Assembly: GCA_041687095.1 (NCBI GenBank)
Contig: JAWLCQ010000049.1
Span: 1 to 29,292 of the forward strand
Length of the DNA: 29,292 nucleotides
Origin: JAWLCQ01 sp041687095
GTDB taxonomy: Bacteria > Planctomycetota > Phycisphaerae > SM23-33
Reading direction: 5' to 3'
Shown piece by piece: positions 1 to 6,568 of the stretch. Made by a program: the position numbers and the translations under genes. Position 1 is the first letter of the stretch. Every line of letters begins with the position of its first letter. The notes under the pieces are model-generated. The model had not been told where the DNA came from. It was given only the letters and a program-made list of their open reading frames with translations, and did not search any database.

Positions 1-255
1 CACGTAGGCGACGAACGACTCGGGCACGCGGTGCAGCACCAGCGCCAGCACCGCCACCCCCGCCGCCGCCGCCCCGAGATAGCCCGCGTACGACCCCGCC
101 GGGCGCGGCGAATGGCCCGCGGCCCAGGCGCGGACGGGGGCGAGATGGCCCATGACCAGCCCCAGCAGCCCCGCCAGAACGCACGCCACGACCCGGAAAG
201 CCCACGCATAGGCCGCCAGGTCCTGCGTCCCGAAATCCACAATGATCTGTCGCAT
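1..255 (-). CDS. Partial membrane protein, N-terminal 85 residues only
   Basis: This frame opens with ATG at 255-253 and stays open to the window edge, so only the first 85 residues are visible. Two hydrophobic stretches, at about residues 18-38 and 56-75, are long enough to cross the membrane and are joined by a short Arg/Pro-containing linker. It starts 17 bases after the panD stop, so it is probably cotranscribed with panC-panD. The spacer is G-rich but lacks a clean Shine-Dalgarno site. I do not recognise the family. An N-terminal piece of a multi-span protein is the most that can be said. Confidence 0.6.
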   Translation of the reverse strand, partial: MRQIIVDFGTQDLAAYAWAFRVVACVLAGLLGLVMGHLAPVRAWAAGHSPRPAGSYAGYLGAAAAGVAVLALVLHRVPESFVAYV

Positions 256-272
256 GAAATGCCCGCCCCGCC

Positions 273-629
273 CTACAGCCGCTGCTGTATGCGATTCCCT
301 TCGTCCAGCACGATGATCGGGGCCTTCATCGTCCGGGCTTCCTCCAGGCTCACCTGCGCCCACGCCATCACGATGACGCGGTGCCCGGCCTCGACGAGCC
401 CGGCGGCCGCCCCGTTGACGCACACCGTCGCGCTGCCGCGCTCCCCCGCCAGCACGTACGTCTCGAAGCGCGCAGCATTATTGATGTCCGCCACCAGGAC
501 GCACTCCCCGGGAAGGATCCCGACGGCGTCGATGAGGTCGGGGTCGATGGTGATGGACCCGATGTAGTCCTTGTCGGCAGCCGTGATGACCGCGCGATGG
601 ATCTTGGCTCGCAATACTCGAATCAACAT
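273..629 (-). CDS. panD: Aspartate 1-decarboxylase precursor
   Basis: PanD is a cytoplasmic pyruvoyl enzyme that converts L-aspartate to beta-alanine, which PanC then joins to pantoate. The 118-residue length is normal for the family. The self-cleavage site is visible as Gly24-Ser25 in YIGS; Ser25 would become the pyruvoyl group. The usual active-site residues are present: Lys9 in AKIHRA, Arg54 and Tyr58 in RFETY, and Asn72 in the VNGAAA loop. The gene begins 11 bases after the panC stop and is followed 17 bases later by a membrane-protein gene, so panC-panD appears to be one unit. Nothing suggests damage. Confidence 0.97.
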   Translation of the reverse strand: MLIRVLRAKIHRAVITAADKDYIGSITIDPDLIDAVGILPGECVLVADINNAARFETYVLAGERGSATVCVNGAAAGLVEAGHRVIVMAWAQVSLEEARTMKAPIIVLDEGNRIQQRL

Positions 630-640
630 AGACCGTCAGT

Positions 641-1507
641 TTACGCTTTGGCGGACGGGGATTCCACCAGGATGTTGTCGATCAGCCTGGCCTTGCCGAA
701 ATGCACCGCCAGGGCGAGAAGCACGGGCTCGTCCGTCCGCTCGACGGGCGCGAGGGCGTCGGGGTTGACGACCTCGACGTACTGCGGGGCGCCCAGGGGG
801 GCGTGGGCGGCGAGGTGTTCGAGGATCATGCGGCGGATGGCCTCGGAGCGCGGGTGTTCGCGGCGGATCCATTCCGCCGCCGCCCGCAGCGCCGCATGGA
901 GCTGCACCGCCTGCGCCCGCTCGTCGGCGGAGAGGTACTGGTTGCGGGAGGACATCGCCAGCCCGTCGCTCTCGCGGACCGTGGGGCAGACGACGATCTC
1001 CACGGGCAGGTTCAGGTCCGTGACCATGCGGCGGATGACGACGGTCTGCTGGAAGTCCTTGGCCCCGAAGAACGCTTGGTCGGGGGCCACGATGTTCAGC
1101 AGCTTGGCGACGACGGTGCACACCCCGGTGAAGTGCCCACAGCGGTATCGCCCGCACAGGGGCTCCTCCAGCACGCGGACGCGGACCTCGGTGAGGGGGG
1201 GCTGCTCGGGGTACATCTCGCGGACGCTGGGGACGAAGACGAGCCCCGCCCCACGTTGGCGGCAGGCGGCGAGGTCGTCGGGCAGCGTCCGCGGGTAGTT
1301 GGCGAAATCCTCCCCGGGCCCGAACTGCGTGGGGTTGACGAAGATGGAGACGACGGCGGTGTCGCAGGCGGCGAGGGCGGCGTCGATGAGGCGCAGGTGC
1401 CCCTCGTGGAGGTTGCCCATCGTCGGGACGAACCCGATGGTCCGCCCCTCGCCCCGCACCCGCCGCACCCACGCCCGCACGTCCTGAATACTCTCCGCGA
1501 TGTCCAT
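641..1507 (-). CDS. panC: Pantothenate synthetase (pantoate--beta-alanine ligase)
   Basis: PanC makes pantothenate from pantoate, beta-alanine and ATP through a pantoyl-adenylate intermediate in the cytoplasm. The 288-residue protein carries the family signatures in order: PTMGNLHEGH at 28-37 (HIGH-type nucleotide-binding motif), FVNPTQFGPGEDF at 56-68, CGRYRCGHF at 118-126, GAKDFQQ at 148-154 and the KMSKS-like segment around SDGLAMSSRN at 180-189. The ATG at 1507 follows a GGAG ribosome site at 1515-1518. The next gene downstream, panD, supplies the beta-alanine substrate. panB is not in the window. Confidence 0.97.
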   Translation of the reverse strand: MDIAESIQDVRAWVRRVRGEGRTIGFVPTMGNLHEGHLRLIDAALAACDTAVVSIFVNPTQFGPGEDFANYPRTLPDDLAACRQRGAGLVFVPSVREMYPEQPPLTEVRVRVLEEPLCGRYRCGHFTGVCTVVAKLLNIVAPDQAFFGAKDFQQTVVIRRMVTDLNLPVEIVVCPTVRESDGLAMSSRNQYLSADERAQAVQLHAALRAAAEWIRREHPRSEAIRRMILEHLAAHAPLGAPQYVEVVNPDALAPVERTDEPVLLALAVHFGKARLIDNILVESPSAKA

Positions 1508-1846
1508 CGAAGGTCTCCGTAGGTTCTGTCACAGCCATCAGGCGACGGTTTCAGGAATCACCGCAAAGGCGGCAAAGAGGGAGGGGAATCTCCTCTGCTT
1601 ACCACTACAACGAAGCTTGGCTGACTGGTTAACTGGTTAACTGGCTGATTGGTTAACTGGTTGATTGACAATGACTTAAAACCAAGTGGATCGCTCCGGC
1701 AGTCCTAGGCGGGCAGCCCACCCAAACTGCTGTCCCAGTCACCAGTCAACCAGTTAACCAGTTAACATCTTCAGTTGTAGTGTTACGTCCAGTCTCTTTG
1801 CGATCTTCGCGTCCTTTGCGGTGGAATCGGGTTTCCGGAACCGTCT
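1508..1846. repeat. Intergenic region with nested inverted repeats
   Basis: No gene is seen here. An outer inverted repeat pairs CACCGCAAAGG at 1559-1580 with its degenerate complement at 1794-1823; both arms are built from CGCAAAG-like units. Inside it, a perfect 17-base inverted repeat made of GTTAACTGG units pairs 1628-1644 with 1750-1766. The left inner arm continues as further ACTGGTT-type units to about 1668. The spacer between panC and dNK suggests panC has its own promoter, but I could not pick convincing -35/-10 elements. Confidence 0.8.
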
Positions 1847-2446
1847 CTACACCAGTCCGCAGTGCTCCCGCACCTGCTCCACGATCCCCTGGAAGGCCTG
1901 GGGTTGGCGGAAGTCGACGGCGTCGCAGTTGACGGGGAGGACGTTGGGGACCATGTCCCGCACGATCTCCAGGTACGCGTTCCGCATGAACGCCAGGAAG
2001 TCGGGGGTCATGGCCCGCTCGAACTGCCGGCCGCGACAGGCGATGCGGCTCCGCAGGGTCTCGACGGCGGCGTCGAGGGCGATGGTCAGCTCGGCCGGTC
2101 GGACCAGCGGGGCGAGCCGCCGGTGCACCCCGTCGTACACGCCGAACTCCTCGTCCCCGAGGCGGGCGCGGGCGTAGACGCGGTCCTGGCAGAATCCGTA
2201 GTCGCTCACGTGCACGCCCGTCCGCGGAAAGCCCGCCGTCCCCAACTGCCCCACCCGCGAGACCAGGAAGTACAACTGCCCGGGCAGGCGCGAGCTGGGG
2301 TCCCCGGTGTAGGACTCGGCGAGGAAGGGGTTGTTGGCGTAGTCCTCGCGGATGAGCCTCGCCCCCAGCACCGGGGCGAGCATCTCCGCCAGGGTCGTCT
2401 TGCCCACGCCCGGGGCGCCGATGATGCTGACGAGGACGGCCGTCAC
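1847..2446 (-). CDS. Deoxynucleoside kinase (dNK family)
   Basis: This is a 199-residue P-loop kinase predicted to phosphorylate deoxynucleosides with ATP, a salvage step in the cytoplasm. The Walker A motif GAPGVGKT is at 10-17. The NNPFL segment near residue 40 and the DYGFCQDRVYARA segment match the substrate and DRS-like regions of the dNK/dGK family. It starts with GTG at 2446-2444, overlapping the folK stop (GTGA overlap), so it is translationally coupled to folK. Start evidence is the overlap and family length; an ATG alternative that keeps the P-loop is not available. Substrate preference cannot be read from the sequence. Confidence 0.85.
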   Translation of the reverse strand: MTAVLVSIIGAPGVGKTTLAEMLAPVLGARLIREDYANNPFLAESYTGDPSSRLPGQLYFLVSRVGQLGTAGFPRTGVHVSDYGFCQDRVYARARLGDEEFGVYDGVHRRLAPLVRPAELTIALDAAVETLRSRIACRGRQFERAMTPDFLAFMRNAYLEIVRDMVPNVLPVNCDAVDFRQPQAFQGIVEQVREHCGLV

Positions 2447-2988
2447 GGGGCAGGCTCCTCGTCGGCGGGGGGCTCCTCGTCGGGGAGGGGCTCCTCGTCG
2501 AGGGGGGGTTCCCCGGTGCGTTCCAGGTCGGCGAGCAGGTCGGCGATGGTGCGATGCAGGACGGGGTGGACGACGTCGGGGGCGACCTCGGCGAGCGGGC
2601 GCAGGACGAAGAATCGCTGGTGCATGCGGGCGTGGGGGATGGTCAACTCATCGGTGTCCATGACCACGTCCCCCACCAGCAGGATGTCGAGGTCGCACGT
2701 CCGCGAGCCCCAGCGGGTCTCGCGCGGGCGGTCGCGCCCGAGGGCGGCCTCGACGGAGCGGAGGGCTTCGCGGAGGGCTTCGGGGGACAGGTCGGTCTCG
2801 ATCTCGGCGACGGCGTTGAGGTAGTCGTTCTGCCCGGGGGGCCCGCCCACGGGGGCGGTGTTGATCATCGACGACACCCTCCGCACCCGCACGCCCTCCA
2901 GGGCGTCCATGCGCGCCAGGGCGTCGCGGAGCGTCCGCTCCCGGTCGCCCACGTTCCCGCCCATCCCGATGTACGCGGTCCGCACCAT
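2443..2988 (-). CDS. folK: 2-amino-4-hydroxy-6-hydroxymethyldihydropteridine pyrophosphokinase
   Basis: HPPK transfers pyrophosphate from ATP to 6-hydroxymethyl-dihydropterin in folate synthesis. Visible signatures are IGMGGNVGDR at 7-16, NTAPVGGPPGQNDYLNAV at 43-60, RWGSRTCDLDIL at 92-103 with the Mg-binding Asp99 and Asp101, and IPHARMHQR at 117-125. ATG at 2988 is preceded by AAGGAG. The core ends near residue 158 and is followed by an acidic, proline-rich tail of DEEP-type hexapeptides not normally found in HPPK, encoded by an 18-base tandem repeat. The stop overlaps the start of the deoxynucleoside kinase gene. folP and folB are not nearby. Confidence 0.95.
   Translation of the reverse strand: MVRTAYIGMGGNVGDRERTLRDALARMDALEGVRVRRVSSMINTAPVGGPPGQNDYLNAVAEIETDLSPEALREALRSVEAALGRDRPRETRWGSRTCDLDILLVGDVVMDTDELTIPHARMHQRFFVLRPLAEVAPDVVHPVLHRTIADLLADLERTGEPPLDEEPLPDEEPPADEEPAP
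2453..2506 (-). repeat. Three 18-base tandem repeats at the 3' end of folK
   Basis: Units lie at 2453-2470, 2471-2488 and 2489-2506, each opening with GGCTCCTCGTCG on the plus strand. They encode repeated Asp-Glu-Glu-Pro hexapeptides at the C-terminus of FolK. Because the period is a multiple of three, the array could expand or shrink without shifting the frame. Confidence 0.9.
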
Positions 2989-3082
2989 CCCGGCTCCTTC
3001 CAGCGGGCATCATCTTACGTTTCCGCGGGGACGGGTGCGAGGGCAGATTCGCGCCCCGAGGGAGATTGGGGATTGGTAACCG

Positions 3083-3116
3083 TTCACGCCTTCGCAAACA
3101 GCAGCGAAGGCGTGAA
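3083..3116. repeat. Perfect 13-base inverted repeat of the GTAACCGTTCACGCC family
   Basis: TTCACGCCTTCGC at 3083-3095 pairs with GCGAAGGCGTGAA at 3104-3116 across an 8-base loop. The preceding bases 3077-3082 extend it to GTAACCGTTCACGCC, the same sequence that flanks the element at 9665-9886. It lies upstream of folK, with no T-run on either side, so a terminator role is not evident. Confidence 0.75.
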
Positions 3117-3163
3117 GAAAGGGGTCCGTCGGAAGGCGAAGGCAGGAAAGGCGAAGGGAGCCT

Positions 3164-3228
3164 CGAAAAAGGGGACTGGCTCCGCAGCGGCGTGCTTCTT
3201 GCCGCGCAGGTGCCTGTCCCCTTTTTCG
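3164..3228. repeat. REP-like palindromic element, copy 1
   Basis: A 13-bp outer stem (3164-3176 with 3216-3228) encloses a partly paired middle and an inner 5-bp stem GCGGC/GCCGC (3187-3191 with 3201-3205). The right side reads GGTGCCTGTCCCC, the type of sequence that accompanies REP-associated tyrosine transposases in many GC-rich genomes (established association; none is encoded here). A second copy lies at 28989-29057. The element sits between the folK start and the 3' end of the 914-residue secreted protein gene. Confidence 0.8.
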
Positions 3229-3252
3229 CCTCCCATCCGTCCCGCCCCTCCC

Positions 3253-5997
3253 CTACTCCACGGGGGCGTTGAGGCGTTCGACGACGGTGGCGGCGGCGCG
3301 GGTGAGGACGGCCCGCCAGGACTCGATCTGCGAGGGGGCGGGCTCCCGCGCGCGGAGCGAGCGGTTGTCGTAGTGGACCCCGGAGGCGTTGGCCGCGTCG
3401 CGGATATCGCCCAGCAGCCGCTCCAGGTCCCCGTACTCGACCTGCTTGGCCTTCGCCTGGGCGAGGAGGGTTTCGCAGCGGCGGACCAGCGAGTAGTCCG
3501 ACCTCCCCTGCCGCAACTGCAGCATCGCCAGGGTGGGGGCGAACGTCCGGTCCGGGCGGACCGCGAAGACCCCGCTCCCGTCCAGGCGGAACCCGTTGTA
3601 CACCGGCCCGTACGGGTACGTGCCCTCCAGGTACGCCCCCTTCGCCCCCAGCAGCGCGGGGTACAGGCCGGTGACGTACCGGTCCGCCCGCCACCAGTGC
3701 AGGTACACCTCCCGCTCGCCCTCCAGTCCGCCGATCCGTCCGATCTGCTTGCGGAGGTCGGGGGCGTTGGGGGTGATGAGGACGGCGTCGATGTTCTTCA
3801 GGTCCGTGGCGAGCTGCGCGTCGGAGCGTTCGGCGAGGACGGACAGGTCGCACCGGATGGCCGTGCGGACCCCGAGCGATTCGATCTCCTCCGCCCGCCC
3901 GGCGAGCGTGAGCAGGTCCCCGGCGTTGCGTGCGGCCCCGAGCAGGAAGTACCCCTCCGGCAGGCCGGCCGTGCGGGCGGCGGCGGCGGTTTCCTCGATC
4001 ACGCTGTGCAGCAGCGTGCGGTAGCGCTCGCTGCCCTTGCGCAGATTCCGCGCGCCGCTCAGGCGCCCCCAGATCCAGTCGACGTTGAACAGCACGGGGC
4101 GGGTGAGGCCCTGGCGGGGCAGGGCCTTGTACTCCGCGGGCAGGAACCGATAGACCAGGTCCAGGTCGCGGGTCAGACCGGCCGTCGCAACCTCCAGCGT
4201 GTTGAACACGTCGCTCACGAAGGCGAGGCGCATGGTGTTGTCCAGCTCGTTGCGGGCCTCGCGGGAGACGTTCTCGTAGATGAGCCCGGTGAGGCAGCGG
4301 TAGAACGGGCCGATCCCCCCGCCGTAGTAGTACGTCCCCATCGCCGGGACCCCGTCGCGGGGCTCGGGCAGGCGGACGACCTCGATGACGATGGGCACGG
4401 TGGCATGTCCGCCGGGGACGCTGAGGCGGAGGGAGCCCTCGTAGACGGCGGGTTCGCTGTTGGGCGAGGGGGCGAGGGTGAGGGCGAGGCAGACGACCTC
4501 GCGTTCGTCGGCGCGGTCGTACTTGGGGGTGAGGATCCAGGGGACGAACTCGACGGCGGCCTCGTGTACGCGGGGGACGCGCTGCAGGAACTGCACGCCC
4601 GTGCGCGGAGCGTCGAACTCCAGGGGCTTGCCCGCCTCGCGGCGGAACAGGCCCAGGGAGGCGGAGACGGAGTGGGCGCGGCGGAGGGGGACGACGGCGA
4701 GGGGGATGGTGACGGACTCCCCGGCGGCGACGAGGGTGCGGAAGGCCTTCGCGCGGTCCTCCTCGCGCGGCCGCCACTCGGCGGTGAAGGCCTCGTCGGG
4801 CGAGGGGGCGAAGAGCATGGCCCCGTTGGCGCGTTCGTCCTCCAGGGGCGTGATGGTGCTGACGGGCCGCTCGGTGGCGGCGAGGATGAACTGCCGGCGG
4901 AAGCGGGAGAGGTCGGTTTGGATGCGATCGACGTACTTGCCGGCCTCGCTGCGGGCGGAGCGGGGGGCGAGGACGAGGGCGGCGATCTGGAGGTTGCCCA
5001 GGTCCAGACGGTTGCCCTCGGGGGCGAGGTCGAGGCGGACGACCTCGGCGAAGTGCTTGGCGTAGTCCCGGTCGAACCACTCGGGCGTCCACGCCCCGTC
5101 CATGCCCTCCAGCACGCCCTCGGGCCCCAGGATCTGCTTCGCCGACAGCTCCTTGTACAGCACCCGCTTGCCGCGGAACTGCAGCGCGTAGCCCATCGGC
5201 TGGAACTGGTCATCCCCGTAGTGCGTCACCCACAGCCACGCCGTCCCGCCCCCCGGGAAGGGAGGCTGGAGATCGACGGCGACGGCGACCTTGTCGCGGA
5301 GGATGTGGCCGACGAAGTCGCCCGCGAGCGGATCGGGCAGGTCCCAGCGGCCCTCGTGGCGGACGTAGTCCTCATCGCACAGCCAGTTAAGGTACTCGCA
5401 CTTCCGGTCCGCCCCCGCAAAGCCGGGCCAGACGAACTGCCCGCCCGGGCCCAGGTCCGCCAGGACCGCACCCTCGGGGGGCGGGGCGACGGGCAGGAGG
5501 CGGACGTTGTCGAGGAAGATGCCCTGGCGCTGGCGGTTGGCGATGGAGATGCGAAGGGTCTCCCCCTCGGGCCACTTCCCCCCCCGCCGCCCCACGCACC
5601 ACGACAGCGGAAGCGCCAGCGTATCCCGACCCGCCTTCACGTACCCTGCGCACGCGTGATCGACGCCCCCGCCCGAGATGCGGAGGTCCAGGCGGTGCGG
5701 CAAAGGGTCCACCGTCGCCGTGTCCACGTACAGCCACCCCGCCGCGACGAGGCGGTCGGAGGGCACGTCGATGTGGACGACGGACTCCTCGCCCAGGCGG
5801 GCGGCCTGCCGGCCCTCGGTGACGGCCTGGTCGCCCGAGACGGACTCCAGCTTGCCCTCCCACCGCGACGCCTTGAGGTTCTCGAAGCCCTCCAGGACCT
5901 GCGCACCGTCCTCCACCGGTGCGTTCGCGCCCACCGCCAGCGCGCAGCAGACCAGCAGCGACAGCACCGTCGCGAACGTACGAGTAGCGGTCGTCAT
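3253..5997 (-). CDS. Large secreted protein, possible GH123/DUF4091-like glycoside hydrolase
   Basis: This is a 914-residue exported protein. Residues 1-26 form a signal peptide (hydrophobic core LSLLVCCALAVG, Ala-x-Ala end). Residues of roughly 30-165 look like a jelly-roll/carbohydrate-binding module, ending in FLDNVRLLP. A second beta-rich region follows to about 520. The C-terminal third begins near MGTYYYGGGIGPFY and ends with GRSDYSLVRR plus a helical tail; this arrangement resembles the last strands of GH123/DUF4091-type barrels, where a Gly-x-x-Asp-Tyr segment follows the barrel. I cannot point to catalytic residues with certainty, so enzymatic activity is inference. ATG 5997 follows AAAGGAG at a good distance. 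The gene stands alone, between REP-like elements and a hairpin cluster. Confidence 0.6.
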   Translation of the reverse strand: MTTATRTFATVLSLLVCCALAVGANAPVEDGAQVLEGFENLKASRWEGKLESVSGDQAVTEGRQAARLGEESVVHIDVPSDRLVAAGWLYVDTATVDPLPHRLDLRISGGGVDHACAGYVKAGRDTLALPLSWCVGRRGGKWPEGETLRISIANRQRQGIFLDNVRLLPVAPPPEGAVLADLGPGGQFVWPGFAGADRKCEYLNWLCDEDYVRHEGRWDLPDPLAGDFVGHILRDKVAVAVDLQPPFPGGGTAWLWVTHYGDDQFQPMGYALQFRGKRVLYKELSAKQILGPEGVLEGMDGAWTPEWFDRDYAKHFAEVVRLDLAPEGNRLDLGNLQIAALVLAPRSARSEAGKYVDRIQTDLSRFRRQFILAATERPVSTITPLEDERANGAMLFAPSPDEAFTAEWRPREEDRAKAFRTLVAAGESVTIPLAVVPLRRAHSVSASLGLFRREAGKPLEFDAPRTGVQFLQRVPRVHEAAVEFVPWILTPKYDRADEREVVCLALTLAPSPNSEPAVYEGSLRLSVPGGHATVPIVIEVVRLPEPRDGVPAMGTYYYGGGIGPFYRCLTGLIYENVSREARNELDNTMRLAFVSDVFNTLEVATAGLTRDLDLVYRFLPAEYKALPRQGLTRPVLFNVDWIWGRLSGARNLRKGSERYRTLLHSVIEETAAAARTAGLPEGYFLLGAARNAGDLLTLAGRAEEIESLGVRTAIRCDLSVLAERSDAQLATDLKNIDAVLITPNAPDLRKQIGRIGGLEGEREVYLHWWRADRYVTGLYPALLGAKGAYLEGTYPYGPVYNGFRLDGSGVFAVRPDRTFAPTLAMLQLRQGRSDYSLVRRCETLLAQAKAKQVEYGDLERLLGDIRDAANASGVHYDNRSLRAREPAPSQIESWRAVLTRAAATVVERLNAPVE

Positions 5998-6354
5998 GTC
6001 CAGCTCCTTTCGAGGGCAGAGGCAGCGATGCGCCTCATCCTATAACGCCCGGCAGGCCAAGTGGTTTCGGCTCGGCCGACGCAGAGTCGTCCCAGCGCGC
6101 TGGAAGCGGATCGCAGCAGCCTTTGAATGCGGCGGTTCACCCCCGCGGAAGCCCGAGGGCCATCGCATCTCCGTGGCACGGGCGTCTCGCCCGTGTGTCG
6201 CAGGGGCGTCTCGCCCCTGCCGAAAGGCGAGAGGGGCCTCACTGCGAGCCCAACCCTCCCCAACCCATGGCGGATTCCCCGGCGAACGCCACGGGCAGGA
6301 TGCCCGTGGGACGCATGGGCGAGACGCCCATGCCACGGAAACTCCAAGGTACGC
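5998..6354. other. Intergenic region with a four-hairpin repeat cluster
   Basis: Apart from the ribosome site of the 914-residue protein gene, the first part (6010-6170) shows no gene or clear signal. Bases 6171-6338 hold the hairpin cluster described separately. Short open frames here read out as repeat-derived peptides on both strands and have no family resemblance. Confidence 0.6.
6171..6338. repeat. Cluster of four GGGCGTCTCGCCC-type hairpins
   Basis: Four perfect 8-bp stems with 3-base loops are present: 6177-6195, 6201-6219, 6290-6308 and 6314-6332. The first and last are inverted copies of one another, both flanked by CCGTGG/CCACGG, so the whole block is itself an inverted repeat. The stems differ by paired changes (CACGGGCG/CGCCCGTG, CAGGGGCG/CGCCCCTG, CATGGGCG/CGCCCATG), which keeps the pairing intact. 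Confidence 0.85.
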
Positions 6355-6534
6355 TCACCCGGGTGGAGGATCTTCGGGAGTCGTCGGTTCCAGGTACAGA
6401 GCGGTGGCTTCCTGAATCCCCTCGATGGCCTCCTCGCGCGTCGCTCCCGCCGAGGCGCATCCGGGCAGTTCGGGGCACCAGGCGGCCCATTCGTTCGTCT
6501 CGGGATCCCGCTCCAGCACTACGCGCCACTTCAT
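6355..6534 (-). CDS. HicB-like antitoxin-type small protein, no HicA partner
   Basis: This is a 59-residue protein. The order WRVVLERDPETNEW, AAWCPELPGC, then ATREEAIEGIQEA followed by ALYLEP matches the HicB/UPF0150 fold: a partial RNase-H-like domain with a PELPGC turn and a helix rich in Glu and Ala. ATG 6534 follows GGAGAAAG. In HicAB modules HicB binds and neutralises the small RNA-cleaving toxin HicA. No HicA-type frame (about 60 residues with a conserved His) is visible on either side: repeats lie downstream and the GT-C gene ends 34 bases upstream. It lacks the C-terminal DNA-binding domain of longer HicB proteins. A solitary regulator or orphan antitoxin is the likely reading. Confidence 0.8.
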   Translation of the reverse strand: MKWRVVLERDPETNEWAAWCPELPGCASAGATREEAIEGIQEATALYLEPTTPEDPPPG

Positions 6535-6568
6535 CGTCTTTCTCCGCCTTCTGACATGCCCACCCCCC

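Noticed and set aside
6000..6350. Small proteins encoded in the hairpin cluster
   Set aside because: Open frames on both strands simply translate the repeats, and none has a ribosome site or family features.
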